Below are positions 12,930-22,078 of a stretch of DNA of 64,000 nucleotides, one piece after another; position 1 is the stretch's first letter, and each line of letters begins with the position of its first letter. A program made the position numbers and the translations under genes. The DNA is taken from NCBI RefSeq assembly GCF_003958635.1, contig NZ_RSEK01000005.1, forward strand, positions 124,001 through 188,000. Direction: 5' to 3'. Under the pieces are notes generated by a model. It searched no databases, was not told the DNA's origin, and was given only the letters and a program-made list of their open reading frames with translations. The DNA comes from Altericroceibacterium xinjiangense. Its GTDB lineage: Bacteria; Pseudomonadota; Alphaproteobacteria; Sphingomonadales; Sphingomonadaceae.

Positions 12930-15302
12930 TTACTCTTCGCCCGTGGTGCCGGTCGAACCTTCGCCGGTCTGTTCCTCCGGCTTCTTCTTCGCGGGCGTCC
13001 TGCGCTTCTTGGGCTTGGCGGCCTTCGGCGCGGCGGGAGCCAGCTCGAAGGCGAGCTTGTCGTCCTTCAGGCTGATGTGGACCTCCCCGCCTGCCGACAG
13101 CTTGCCGAACAGCAGTTCCTCCGCCAGCGGCTGCTTGACCTTCTCCTGGATGAGCCGCGACATCGGCCGGGCACCGTAGAGTTTGTCATAGCCGCGCTTG
13201 CCCAGCCATGCCCGGGCGTCGCTGTCGAACTGGATGTGGACGTTCTGGTCCGCCAGCTGGAGCTCCAGCTGCAGGATGAACTTGTCCACCACCCGGCTGA
13301 CCGTGTCCTGGCCAAGGTAGGCAAACGGCACGATCGCATCCAGACGGTTGCGGAATTCGGGGGTGAACATCTTCTTCACCGCCTCATCGCCGGCATCCGC
13401 CTTCGATACGTCGCCAAAGCCGATGCCCTGCCGCGCCATGTCGGCCGCGCCCGCGTTGGTCGTCATGATCAGCACGACGTTGCGGAAATCGACCGTCTTG
13501 CCGTGGTGGTCGGTCAGGCGTCCGTTATCCATGACCTGCAGCAGGATGTTGAACAAGTCGGGGTGGGCCTTCTCGATCTCGTCGAGCAGCAGGACGCAAT
13601 GCGGCTGCTGGTCGATGGCATCGGTCAGCAGGCCGCCCTGGTCGTACCCGACATAGCCGGGAGGCGCGCCGATCAGGCGGGATACGCTGTGCCGTTCCAT
13701 GTATTCCGACATGTCGAACCGCTGCAGCGGGATACCCATGATGCTGGCGAGCTGCCGCGCGACCTCGGTCTTGCCGACGCCGGTCGGGCCCGAGAACAGG
13801 AAGCTGCCGATCGGCTTGTCCGCATCGCGCAGACCCGCGCGGGACAGCTTCATCGCGGTGGAGAGCACCTCGATGGCTTTGTCCTGCCCGAAGACGACTC
13901 GCTTCAAATCCTTTTCCAGGGTTCCGAGCGCCTTCTTGTCATCGCTGCTGACGGACTTGGGCGGAATGCGCGCCATCGTCGCGATCACGGCCTCGATCTC
14001 CTTGGCGGTGATCTTCTTCTTCCGCCGGCTTGGCGGCACCAGCATCTGCATCGCGCCGACTTCGTCGATCACGTCGATCGCCTTGTCCGGCAGCTTGCGG
14101 TCGTTGATGTAGCGAGCGGACAGCTCGACCGCGGTCTTGATCGCGTCCGGCGTGTACTTGACGTTGTGGTGCTCCTCGAACGCGGTGCGCAGGCCCTTGA
14201 GGATCTTCACCGTGTCTTCGACCGTGGGTTCGTTCACGTCGATCTTCTGGAAGCGACGCAGCAGCGCGCGGTCCTTCTCGAAGTGGTTGCGGAACTCCTT
14301 GTAGGTGGTCGATCCGATGCAGCGGATCGTGCCGCCCGACAGCGCCGGCTTCAGGAGGTTGGACGCGTCCATCGCCCCGCCGCTGGTCGCGCCGGCACCG
14401 ATCACGGTGTGGATCTCGTCGATGAACAGCACTGCTTCGGGCATCTTTTCCAGCTCGGAGACGACCTGCTTCAGCCGCTCCTCGAAGTCGCCGCGATAGC
14501 GTGTGCCGGCCAGCAGCGCGCCCATGTCGAGCGAGTAGATCACCGCCTTGGTCAGCACGTCGGGCACTTCGCCCTCAACGATCTTGCGCGCGAGGCCTTC
14601 CGCGATGGCGGTCTTGCCGACGCCCGGATCGCCCACATAAAGCGGGTTGTTCTTCGACCGGCGGCACAGGATCTGGATCGTGCGGTCCACTTCCGGCCCG
14701 CGGCCGATCAGCGGATCGACCTTGCCGTCCAGTGCCTTGGTGTTGAGATTGACGCAGAACTGGTCGAGCGCGGAATCCTTCTTGTTCTTGTCGGACTTTT
14801 CCTCGGCCTTCTCACCCTGCGGTTCCTCGGCTCCCGGCGCGGCGCGGGTTTCGGCCTGGCGGCCGCCCTTGCCGATCCCGTGGCTGATGAAGCTCACCGC
14901 ATCCAGCCGGCTCATGTCCTGCTGCTGCAGGAAGTAGACCGCGTAGCTGTCCCGTTCGGAAAACAGCGCAACCAGCACGTTGGCGCCGGTGACGGTGTCC
15001 TTGCCGGACGACTGAACGTGCAGGATCGCGCGCTGGATCACGCGCTGGAACCCGGCGGTCGGCTGCGGATCGCTGCCGTCGTCGGTCTTGAGGGACTGAT
15101 ATTCCTGATCGAGGTACTGTTTCACGACCCCGGTCAGCTCCCCAAGGTCGACGCCGCAAGCGGTCATCACCTCGGCAGCGTCGGGATCGGCCACCAGCGC
15201 CAGCAGCAGATGTTCGAGCGTCGCGTACTCGTGCGCTCGGTCGCTCGCGTTCTGCAGCGCGCTGTGGAGGGTCTTTTCGAGGCTCTGGGCGAAACTAGGC
15301 AT
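12930..15302 (-). CDS. clpA: ATP-dependent Clp protease ATP-binding subunit ClpA
   Basis: 790 residues. N-terminal repeat domain MPSFAQSLEKTLHSAL; AAA1 with GDPGVGKTAIAEGLA and LFIDEIHTVIGAG; AAA2 with FSGPTGVGKTEVARQLA and VLLLDEIEKAHPD. An IGF loop (ARQGIGFGDV) for docking to ClpP is present. ClpA unfolds substrates for ClpP, including N-degron proteins delivered by ClpS. A longer in-frame start would add 33 residues; ATG 15302 matches the family N-terminus. The tail (last 45 residues) is Lys/Ala/Pro-rich then acidic and probably disordered. No clpS lies beside it. Confidence 0.96.
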   Translation of the reverse strand: MPSFAQSLEKTLHSALQNASDRAHEYATLEHLLLALVADPDAAEVMTACGVDLGELTGVVKQYLDQEYQSLKTDDGSDPQPTAGFQRVIQRAILHVQSSGKDTVTGANVLVALFSERDSYAVYFLQQQDMSRLDAVSFISHGIGKGGRQAETRAAPGAEEPQGEKAEEKSDKNKKDSALDQFCVNLNTKALDGKVDPLIGRGPEVDRTIQILCRRSKNNPLYVGDPGVGKTAIAEGLARKIVEGEVPDVLTKAVIYSLDMGALLAGTRYRGDFEERLKQVVSELEKMPEAVLFIDEIHTVIGAGATSGGAMDASNLLKPALSGGTIRCIGSTTYKEFRNHFEKDRALLRRFQKIDVNEPTVEDTVKILKGLRTAFEEHHNVKYTPDAIKTAVELSARYINDRKLPDKAIDVIDEVGAMQMLVPPSRRKKKITAKEIEAVIATMARIPPKSVSSDDKKALGTLEKDLKRVVFGQDKAIEVLSTAMKLSRAGLRDADKPIGSFLFSGPTGVGKTEVARQLASIMGIPLQRFDMSEYMERHSVSRLIGAPPGYVGYDQGGLLTDAIDQQPHCVLLLDEIEKAHPDLFNILLQVMDNGRLTDHHGKTVDFRNVVLIMTTNAGAADMARQGIGFGDVSKADAGDEAVKKMFTPEFRNRLDAIVPFAYLGQDTVSRVVDKFILQLELQLADQNVHIQFDSDARAWLGKRGYDKLYGARPMSRLIQEKVKQPLAEELLFGKLSAGGEVHISLKDDKLAFELAPAAPKAAKPKKRRTPAKKKPEEQTGEGSTGTTGEE

Positions 15303-15485
15303 AAACTGTGTCCAATGGCGAGAGGATACGATCCGCAAGATTGTTTTTGATCCGCCCTTCGTAACGGAGCGGTAATGAATGCGGCCCAAATGAACCGACA
15401 AACGTCTGATAAAACAGATATGGGACGGCGCTGCGCGATTGCGAGAGGGCGGGGCCGGTGGCCCGAAAAGGCGCCGTTCGCGCCA
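15303..15485 (-). promoter_or_regulatory. clpA upstream region
   Basis: 183-bp gap, noticeably AT-richer in 15340-15425 than the flanking genes, which suits a promoter for clpA on the minus strand. I see no clean -35/-10 pair. A loose CTTGCG...CCATTG arrangement just before the start only faintly resembles a heat-shock sigma factor site. Confidence 0.3.
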
Positions 15486-15689
15486 CTAATCCGGGCTTCT
15501 TGACCCGAACAGGGCGTCCGCTGCCTTGCGGCTGTCGGCGGCCTTCGCGTGATGACGCCGGATTCGGCCGATCTCTGCCTCGAGCAGCCCGATCCGGGCC
15601 ATCAGCTCGTCCTGCGAGTAGCTGTCGAGGCTCTCGCCGGCGAGCCGGCTCGCTGCATCTCCGCGGGGTCGGGGGAGATCGTCGTCCAT
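15486..15689 (-). CDS. DUF1192 family small protein
   Basis: 67 residues. MDDDLPRPRGDAASRLAGES leads into YSQDELMARIGLLEAEIGRI, a short coiled coil, the signature of the alphaproteobacterial DUF1192 family (function unknown). ATG 15689 is chosen; the longer open frame upstream has no homology signal and crosses the quinone-reductase gene. Confidence 0.85.
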   Translation of the reverse strand: MDDDLPRPRGDAASRLAGESLDSYSQDELMARIGLLEAEIGRIRRHHAKAADSRKAADALFGSRSPD

Positions 15690-15787
15690 GCACGAAAGAT
15701 CGGGTGCGGTCCGCTTGCTGTCAATACGGGTCACGGGTACGTCCGTAATGCGCCGTAAGCGTGGCGCGATTGCCACAGGGAGGCAGG

Positions 15788-16819
15788 ATGGCGGAAACGA
15801 CAGCCGCGGCGGTGCCCGAAACGATCCCGGAAACGATGGCGGCAGCCGGGTTCGATGAGCCGGGAGGCCCGGATGTCCTGGCCGTGCGCCAAGTGCCGGT
15901 GCCACGCGCCGGCCCGAACGAAGTGCTGATCGAGGTGTCGCACGCGGGGGTGAACCGGCCCGACGTGCTGCAGCGCCAGGGCGCCTATCCCCCACCGCCC
16001 GGCGCCTCGCCCCTGCCGGGGCTCGAAGTCTCGGGCCGAATCGTCGCCCTGGGACAAGGCGTGAGCGAATCGCTGCGCGGACAAACGGTCTGCGCGCTGG
16101 TGCCGGGGGGCGGGTATGCCGAATACTGCACCGTGCCGACCGGGCACTGCCTGCCGGTGCCCGATACCCTGACGCTGGCCGAAGCGGCGGCGCTGCCGGA
16201 AACGCTGTTCACCGTCTGGCACAACGTGTTCCAGCGCGGACAAGCGAAGGAAGGCGAGACCCTGCTGATCCACGGCGGCACCAGCGGGATCGGCACGATG
16301 GCGACGATGCTGGGCAAGCTGCTCGGCCTCACGGTGATCGTCACTTGCGGGACCGAGGAGAAGTGCGAAGCGGCGCGCCGCATCGGGGCCGACCACGCGA
16401 TCAACTACAAGGCCGCCGACTTCGTGACGGAAGTCGAGCGAATCACGGATGGCGCCGGGGTGGAGCTGGTGCTCGACATGGTTGCGGGCGATTATACCGC
16501 GCGCAACATCCAGTGCCTGAAGCTTGACGGGCGGCTGGTGACGATCGCGGTGCTTGGCGGTGCGAAGGCGACCGTCAACATGGCGCAGGTCATGGTCAAG
16601 CGCCTGACGCTGACCGGATCGACGCTGCGCCCTCGCTCGGATGCGTTCAAGGCCGCGTTGGCGCAGGATATCGCCGACAAGGTCTGGCCATTCGTCGAAC
16701 AAGGCCGCCTGCTCCCGGTGATGGACCGCACGTATGCCTTGCGCGATGCCGCCGCGGCCCACCGATGGATGGAAGCGGGCGAGCATATTGGAAAAATCGT
16801 GCTGGAGGTTCGCGGCTGA
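15788..16819 (+). CDS. NAD(P)H-quinone oxidoreductase, zinc-independent MDR family (PIG3-like)
   Basis: 343 residues. GroES-like N-terminal domain with GVNRPDVLQRQGAYPPPPG and LPGLEVSGRIVALG. The Rossmann domain has LLIHGGTSGIGTMATMLGK near residue 160, and the C-terminus carries LTGSTLRPRSDAFKAAL. The PIG3-like quinone reductase group takes two or one electrons from NADPH to quinones. ATG 15788 is preferred over an upstream GTG (15761) because AGGGAGGCAGG precedes it. Stop and next start overlap as TGATG. Confidence 0.92.
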   Translation: MAETTAAAVPETIPETMAAAGFDEPGGPDVLAVRQVPVPRAGPNEVLIEVSHAGVNRPDVLQRQGAYPPPPGASPLPGLEVSGRIVALGQGVSESLRGQTVCALVPGGGYAEYCTVPTGHCLPVPDTLTLAEAAALPETLFTVWHNVFQRGQAKEGETLLIHGGTSGIGTMATMLGKLLGLTVIVTCGTEEKCEAARRIGADHAINYKAADFVTEVERITDGAGVELVLDMVAGDYTARNIQCLKLDGRLVTIAVLGGAKATVNMAQVMVKRLTLTGSTLRPRSDAFKAALAQDIADKVWPFVEQGRLLPVMDRTYALRDAAAAHRWMEAGEHIGKIVLEVRG

Positions 16820-17835
16820 TGCACTTCGGAGTCTTCGATCACATCGACAGCAACGGCATGGCGGTGGGGGAGCAGTACGAGCAGCGCTTGGCGCTGGCCG
16901 AACGCTACGACGCGCTCGGGTTCTACTGCTACCACCTGACGGAACACCACGCGACCGAACTGGGCCGCGGATCCTCACCCAGCGTGTTCCTGTCGGCGGT
17001 GGCCCAGCGGACCCGGCGCATGCGGATCGGCACGCTGATCTATATCCTGCCGCTGCACCACCCGGTGCGCCTGCTGGAGGAAATCGGTATGCTCGACCAG
17101 TTGTCCGGCGGGCGCTTCCAGCTTGGCGTGGGGCGCGGCGGGCAACCGGCGGAACATTCCCGCTTCGGGCTGGCGGAAGAAGACCTCGGCCCGATGTTCG
17201 AGGAAGCGCTGGAGATCGTGATGCAGGGGCTGGATGAGGGGCGGGTGGCGCACGAAGGGCGCTACTGGTCGCTGCCCGAGACGCCGCTGCTGATCCGCCC
17301 AGTGCAGCAGCCCCATCCCCCCTTGTGGTACGGAACGGGATCGACCCACCGCAACGCCTGGGCGGCGCAGCACGACGTCAATCTGCTATGCCTCACCCCA
17401 AATGAGCGGTCCGCCGCGATCTTTGCCGATTACCGGGATCATCTCGCCCGGCTCGGCAAGACGGGTGCGAAGGAACCGTTCATCGGCCTTGCCCGCCAGA
17501 TGGTCGTCGCCGACACCGATGCCGAGGCCGAACGGATTGCCGAGCGCGGCTGGGCGAAGTTCGTCCAGTCGTTCAATTGGCTGGTCAACCGGCTGGGACG
17601 ACCCGCCGCCCCGATCGCGCCGACTTATGCCGACGCGGTAAAGCGGGGCATGGCCTTTGCCGGCTCGCCCGCTTCGGCGCGCGACTTCGTGGCGGAGGCG
17701 CACGCGGCGGGCGCGAACTACATGGCGCTGGAACTCGCCTTCGGGGACTTGTCGGAAGCCGAAGTCGCCCGCAGCGCGGAATTGTTCGCGGCCGAAGTCA
17801 TGCCTGCGTTCGCCCCCGCCGATGCGGAGGGATGA
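16819..17835 (+). CDS. LLM-class flavin-dependent oxidoreductase (luciferase-like)
   Basis: 338 residues with the bacterial-luciferase TIM-barrel features: YDALGFYCYHLTEHHATELG, RTRRMRIGTLIYILPLHHPV, EEIGMLDQLSGGRFQLGVGR and a C-terminal AGANYMALELAF. Uses reduced flavin with oxygen, or F420 in some groups; substrate unknown. It is translationally coupled to the quinone reductase before it and the GST after it, suggesting one redox or xenobiotic operon. Confidence 0.9.
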   Translation: MHFGVFDHIDSNGMAVGEQYEQRLALAERYDALGFYCYHLTEHHATELGRGSSPSVFLSAVAQRTRRMRIGTLIYILPLHHPVRLLEEIGMLDQLSGGRFQLGVGRGGQPAEHSRFGLAEEDLGPMFEEALEIVMQGLDEGRVAHEGRYWSLPETPLLIRPVQQPHPPLWYGTGSTHRNAWAAQHDVNLLCLTPNERSAAIFADYRDHLARLGKTGAKEPFIGLARQMVVADTDAEAERIAERGWAKFVQSFNWLVNRLGRPAAPIAPTYADAVKRGMAFAGSPASARDFVAEAHAAGANYMALELAFGDLSEAEVARSAELFAAEVMPAFAPADAEG

Positions 17836-18449
17836 TGGAACCGCTGATCCTGCATGAGGACCCCCGCAGCGGGAACTGCTACAAGATCCGGCTCACCGCC
17901 GCGCTGCTCGGCCTGCCGCTGGAACGGCGGGAATACGATATTATGGAGGGGGAAACCCGCACCCCCGATTTCCTCGCAAACGTGAACCCCAACGGGCGCA
18001 TCCCGGTGCTGCAGGTGGGGGATCGCTTCCTGCCGGAAAGCAACGCCGCGTGCTGGTATCTGGCCGAAGAAAGCCCGCTGATCCCGCAGGACCGCTTCAC
18101 GCGCGCCAATGCGCTGCGCTGGATGTTCTTCGAACAGTACAACCACGAGCCGAACATCGCCACGCTGCGCTTCTGGCTGCTTTTCGTGGGAGAGGCGAAC
18201 CTGTCGGACCAGCAGCGCGGGCAGATCGCGGCCAAGCGGATCGCGGGCGAGGGCGCGCTGGCGCTGATGGATGAACATCTGGAACAGCAGCCCTGGTTCG
18301 CGGGAGACCGGCCAAGCGTCGCCGACGTCGCCTTGTTCGCCTATACCCACGTGTGCGAGGCAGGCGGTTTCCGGCTGCAGGACCACCCCCACGTGCGCGC
18401 CTGGCTTGATCGCGTGAGCGGACTGCCGGGCTTCGTGCCGATGAAATAA
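17832..18449 (+). CDS. Glutathione S-transferase family protein
   Basis: 205 residues (or 204 from the second ATG at 17835). Thioredoxin-like N-terminal domain: LHEDPRSGNCYKIRLTAALL, then NPNGRIPVLQVGDRFLPES, where the glutathione-binding cis-Pro and Glu-Ser lie. The helical C-terminal domain has ADVALFAYTHVCEAGGF. Catalytic residue is probably Ser12 or Asn. Overlaps the LLM gene by 4 nt and is followed by a terminator. Confidence 0.92.
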   Translation: MMEPLILHEDPRSGNCYKIRLTAALLGLPLERREYDIMEGETRTPDFLANVNPNGRIPVLQVGDRFLPESNAACWYLAEESPLIPQDRFTRANALRWMFFEQYNHEPNIATLRFWLLFVGEANLSDQQRGQIAAKRIAGEGALALMDEHLEQQPWFAGDRPSVADVALFAYTHVCEAGGFRLQDHPHVRAWLDRVSGLPGFVPMK

Positions 18450-18499
18450 CGCTTTTCCTTGCCGTCTTGCGGCAAAGGCCCTACCTTTCAGCCACGTTC

Positions 18500-18530
18500 G
18501 GCCGCTCCGTGAGGGGCGGCCCTTCTTTTT
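18500..18530 (+). terminator. Rho-independent terminator after the GST gene
   Basis: Stem GGCCGCTCC / GGGGCGGCC (one G-T pair) with a GTGA loop, followed directly by CTTCTTTTT. It ends the quinone reductase / LLM / GST unit just before the TrcR ribosome site. Confidence 0.85.
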
Positions 18531-18544
18531 CCAGGAGACCTGCC

Positions 18545-19255
18545 GTGGCCCAGCCCACCCCCCTGATGCCGCATGCGACCGCTTCCTGGCTGGTCGACAG
18601 CACATCCCTGAGCTTTGAACAGATCGCCGAGTTCTGCGGCCTGCATATCCTTGAAGTGCAGGCGATGGCGGACGATCTCGCCAGCACGAAATACACCGGC
18701 CGCGATCCGGTCCACTCGGGCGAATTGACGCACGAGGAGATCGAGAAGGGGCAGGCCGATCCCGCCTACCGGCTGAAGATGCACCGCGCCCCGGTCGAGG
18801 TCAGCCGTACCAAGGGCCCGCGCTACACGCCCGTGTCCAAGCGGCAGGACAAGCCCGACGGAATCGCGTGGATCATCCGCAACCACCCGGAAATCTCCGA
18901 CGCGCAGATCGGCAAGCTGATCGGCACGACCCGCACCACGATCGGTGCGATCCGGGAGCGGAGCCACTGGAACATCCAGAACATCCAGCCGAAAGACCCG
19001 GTCACGCTTGGCCTGTGCTCCCAGCGGGAACTGGACAGCGCAGTCGCCAAGGCGGCGAAGAACGTGCCTGCTCGCGAAGGGGAAGAGGAAACCGTTCGTG
19101 AAACCCAGCCGGGCGACGGGCGCGAAAGCCTGATCGCCGAGCTTCAGGCGGAACGGATCGAAGCGGCCCGGGCCGCGGTCGAGGCAGCGCAGGAAGCCGA
19201 AGCCGAAGCCTGGCTGCAAGCCAAGCGCGCGTCCGAGGCGCAGGGCGAGAGCTGA
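18545..19255 (+). CDS. trcR: Cell-cycle transcriptional regulator TrcR (DUF1013)
   Basis: 236 residues. FEQIAEFCGLHILEVQAMAD and PEISDAQIGKLIGTTRTTIG are the two helix-turn-helix-like parts of the DUF1013/TrcR family, conserved in alphaproteobacteria and linked to cell-cycle transcription. The C-terminal 60 residues form an Ala/Glu-rich helix. Start is GTG 18545 with AGGAG seven bases upstream; the open frame before it belongs to the terminator region. A strong 19-bp-stem terminator follows. Confidence 0.92.
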   Translation: MAQPTPLMPHATASWLVDSTSLSFEQIAEFCGLHILEVQAMADDLASTKYTGRDPVHSGELTHEEIEKGQADPAYRLKMHRAPVEVSRTKGPRYTPVSKRQDKPDGIAWIIRNHPEISDAQIGKLIGTTRTTIGAIRERSHWNIQNIQPKDPVTLGLCSQRELDSAVAKAAKNVPAREGEEETVRETQPGDGRESLIAELQAERIEAARAAVEAAQEAEAEAWLQAKRASEAQGES

Positions 19256-19307
19256 ACCCCTCCCGCCGGGCGGCATCAGCGCTCGGCGGCTTCTTCAGAC
19301 TGACCAA

Positions 19308-19352
19308 CGCAAAAGCGCCCGATCCGAGACTGTCGGATCGGGCGCTTTTGCG
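19308..19352. terminator. Bidirectional terminator between trcR and the M23 gene
   Basis: Perfect 19-bp stem, CGCAAAAGCGCCCGATCCG (19308-19326) against 19334-19352, with loop AGACTGT. Each arm provides an A- or T-run (CTTTTGCG) so it can terminate both convergent genes. Confidence 0.9.
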
Positions 19353-19406
19353 TTCGAACATCAAGCCCCGATTACCTCGGGTCAGCCAACTACCCTGAAG
19401 TCAGGC

Positions 19407-20498
19407 TTACGCGGCGCGGGCTTCTTCAAGGATCTGCGGCGCGTTTTCCAGGAAGGGGCGCGGATTGACTGCCCGGCCGTGGATCCGCACTTCGAAGTGA
19501 AGGTGCGGCCCGGTGGAACGGCCGGTGCTGCCGATCAGCCCGATCACGTCGCCGGCGCCGACCGTCTGGCCGACCTTGGACTTGAACGCCGACATGTGGG
19601 CGTAGCGAGTCATCATCCCGTTGCCGTGCGTGATCTCGACCACGTTGCCATAGCCGCCGCGCACGCCGACGAAGCTGACCTTGCCATCGGCGGCGGCATG
19701 GATCGGGGACCCGGTGGCGCCGCGGAAATCCAGCCCGGCGTGCATCGCGCCGTGGCCGTTGAACGGATCGTGGCGGAAGCCGAAGCCCGAGGAAATCATC
19801 CGGATGTCCGCCGGCATCACCTGCGGAATGCCCTGGAGGCCGCGCTCCAGCGCATCCATCCGGGCAAGCGCGAGGCCGAGCCGTTCGAACTTGGGATCGA
19901 TCGATCCGTCCTTGCTGGTGGAAAGCCGTTCCAGCGGACCACCCTGGGCGGTGCGGGAGGAGCGGACGATCGCCTTGGGATCGAGCCCGAGCTGGCGAAT
20001 GGCCGCCTCCGTGTGGGCCGAACGCTCATCGGCGTAACGGGTGAGGTTTGCAACGAAGGCGAACTGGCGCGCCTCAAGCCGGGACAGCGCCGCGGCTTCC
20101 GGCAGGATCGCGCTGACCTTGGTCACGGCGGGATCGGCTTCGGCCACGTCTTCTGCCTTCACGTCGGCGGGCAGCATCGGCAGGACCTGCTCGATGAAAT
20201 CCTGCCGCCGCTGAAGATCGTCGGCCAGGGCGTCCAGTTCCTGCCGGTAAGCGGCAAGCCGCTGTTCGGCCTGCAGGGTCTGCTGTTCCCGTGCCCGGAG
20301 ACGAGCCGCTTCCGCCTCGTTGCGCCCATCCAGCGCGATCACCGTCAGAACAAGGGCAGCCAGCGCAATCACGACCGCGGCTGCGATCAGCGCCAAGCGC
20401 ATGGAAACGGCAGGAAAAACTGGCTTAGCCGCAAGAACCGTCTGCGGCGCACGCGCCGGCAAGCTGGTAAGTCGTGTGCTCAAGAAAAAATACCCCAC
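19407..20498 (-). CDS. M23 family metallopeptidase (LytM-type), membrane-anchored
   Basis: Up to 363 residues. One transmembrane helix (residues about 33-55), then a coiled-coil region rich in Ala/Arg/Gln to about 120, and a C-terminal M23 domain with HAGLDFRG (H-x3-D) and GPHLHFEVRIHG (H-x-H). These are the zinc ligands expected of an active endopeptidase or of a LytM activator. The longest frame starts at GTG 20498 and reads through a hairpin and T-run. The true start may be the TTG at 20483 or ATG 20402, which would leave only a short cytosolic tail. Acts on peptidoglycan in the periplasm. Confidence 0.9.
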   Translation of the reverse strand: MGYFFLSTRLTSLPARAPQTVLAAKPVFPAVSMRLALIAAAVVIALAALVLTVIALDGRNEAEAARLRAREQQTLQAEQRLAAYRQELDALADDLQRRQDFIEQVLPMLPADVKAEDVAEADPAVTKVSAILPEAAALSRLEARQFAFVANLTRYADERSAHTEAAIRQLGLDPKAIVRSSRTAQGGPLERLSTSKDGSIDPKFERLGLALARMDALERGLQGIPQVMPADIRMISSGFGFRHDPFNGHGAMHAGLDFRGATGSPIHAAADGKVSFVGVRGGYGNVVEITHGNGMMTRYAHMSAFKSKVGQTVGAGDVIGLIGSTGRSTGPHLHFEVRIHGRAVNPRPFLENAPQILEEARAA

Positions 20499-20515
20499 CC
20501 GTCTCTGGTGACGGG
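20482..20515 (-). promoter_or_regulatory. Hairpin plus T-run at the 5' end of the M23 gene
   Basis: On the minus strand CCCGTC, loop ACCAGA, GACGGG is followed after seven bases by TTTTTTCTT. It resembles a short terminator or attenuator and coincides with the longest possible N-terminus of the M23 gene. The stem is only 6 bp. Confidence 0.35.
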
Positions 20516-20717
20516 GGAGTTAGCGGGTGCAGGATGAAAATCGACACGCATCCCCATTATTCGGGATGGGGTGAGCCGTCGGGGCGATGAAATGTGAAAA
20601 TCGCCGGGAACCAGTGGAGAAGTTCCGCGTGGATCGGCAGGATTGGCTCGATTCGAGCGGGCATTCCGGCCGGGATTAGGGTCTGACAAACCGGGGAGGC
20701 ACTGCTAAGGCGCGCAG

Positions 20718-22004
20718 ATGGCTACAGTTTCCAACGCACACGCGACCACATCCGAAGATTGCACCACCTTGGTGGAGCGCCTGGCGCGCGCCGGGCGCGA
20801 CGCCCAGCGCGTCCTTGCCCGCGCCACCGACGAGGAGAAAGCCGCCGCCCTGCGCGCCGCGGCTGCCTCGCTCCGCCGCTCGGCCCCGCAGATCCTGTCC
20901 GAAAACGCGCGCGACATCGCCGCCGGCGAAGCGAACGGCCTGACCGGCGCTCTGCTTGACCGGCTGAAGCTGGATGAGCAGCGGCTGGAAGGCATTGCCT
21001 CCGCAATCGAAGCGGTTGCCGCCTTGCCCGATCCCGCCGGCCAGGTGATCGACCACAGCACCGCGCCCTCAGGGCTGAAATTGTCCCGCGTGCGGGTGCC
21101 GATCGGGCTGATCGGGATCATCTACGAAAGCCGCCCCAACGTCACCGCCGATGCCGCTTCGCTGTGCCTGCGGGCCGGCAATGCGGTGTTGCTGCGCGGC
21201 GGAAGCGAGGCGGTTCATTCCAACCGCGCGATCCACGCGGCGATGGCCGCCGGGCTCGCGGAAGCCGGCCTTCCCGCCGAAGCGGTCCAGTTGCTGCCGA
21301 CGCAGGACCGGGAGGCCGTCGGCGCGATGCTGAAAGCCTCCGGGCTGATCGACATGATCGTGCCGCGTGGGGGCAAGGGGCTGGTCGCCCGGGTGCAGGC
21401 CGATGCCCGCGTGCCGGTGCTCGCCCACCTTGACGGGATCTGCCACACCTACATCCACGCCTCGGCCGATCCGGACATGGCGCAAAAGCTGGCGCTCAAT
21501 TCCAAGATGCGCCGCACCGGCATCTGCGGGGCGACCGAGACGCTGCTGCTCGATGCTGCGTTCCCCGCCGCCCACGGCGTGCTGGACTCTCTGATCGACG
21601 CGGGCTGCGAACTGCGCGGCGATGCCCGCGCCCAGGCAATCGATCCCCGGGTCAAGCCGGCCAGCGCGAACGATTGGGACACCGAGTATCTCGACGCGGT
21701 GCTGTCGGTCGCGGTGGTGGACGGCCTCGACGCCGCGTTGACGCACATCGACCGCCATTCCTCCCACCACACCGACGCGATCGTCACGGCTGAGGATGCC
21801 GCGGCGGAGCGGTTCCTCAACGAAGTCGACAGCGCGATCGTGATGGTCAACGCCTCGACCCAGTTCGCCGATGGCGGCGAATTCGGACTTGGCGCGGAAA
21901 TCGGCATTGCTACCGGGCGGCTCCACGCGCGCGGCCCGGTCGCGCTCGAAGGGCTGACCACCTACAAGTGGCAAGTGCGCGGCGAAGGCCAGGCGCGGGC
22001 GTGA
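20718..22004 (+). CDS. proA: Gamma-glutamyl phosphate reductase
   Basis: 428 residues. NADPH-dependent reduction of gamma-glutamyl phosphate to the semialdehyde, second step of proline synthesis. The catalytic Cys lies in SKMRRTGICGATETLL near residue 270. Other family marks are RVPIGLIGIIYESRPNVTAD near 118, DMIVPRGGKGLV and EFGLGAEIGIATGRLHARGP. proB is not in the window; the 219-bp gap upstream separates it from the divergent M23 gene. Confidence 0.95.
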   Translation: MATVSNAHATTSEDCTTLVERLARAGRDAQRVLARATDEEKAAALRAAAASLRRSAPQILSENARDIAAGEANGLTGALLDRLKLDEQRLEGIASAIEAVAALPDPAGQVIDHSTAPSGLKLSRVRVPIGLIGIIYESRPNVTADAASLCLRAGNAVLLRGGSEAVHSNRAIHAAMAAGLAEAGLPAEAVQLLPTQDREAVGAMLKASGLIDMIVPRGGKGLVARVQADARVPVLAHLDGICHTYIHASADPDMAQKLALNSKMRRTGICGATETLLLDAAFPAAHGVLDSLIDAGCELRGDARAQAIDPRVKPASANDWDTEYLDAVLSVAVVDGLDAALTHIDRHSSHHTDAIVTAEDAAAERFLNEVDSAIVMVNASTQFADGGEFGLGAEIGIATGRLHARGPVALEGLTTYKWQVRGEGQARA

Positions 22005-22035
22005 CGCAGGCGAGCGTGAGCGGGGCTTGAACCTT

Positions 22036-22065
22036 TTCTCCGCCCGCTCGTAGAGCGGCGGAGAA
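22036..22065 (+). promoter_or_regulatory. Hairpin abutting the ribosome site of the aldo/keto reductase gene
   Basis: TTCTCCGCCCGCTC pairs with GAGCGGCGGAGAA (13 bp with one bulged C, loop GTA). The CAGGAG ribosome site starts two bases after the stem. It may end proA transcription or limit translation of the next gene; no T-run. Confidence 0.4.
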
Positions 22066-22078
22066 ACAGGAGAACCCC

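Noticed and set aside
12843-15350. 835-codon open frame antisense to clpA
   Set aside because: Composition-driven shadow; clpA on the opposite strand has every expected motif.
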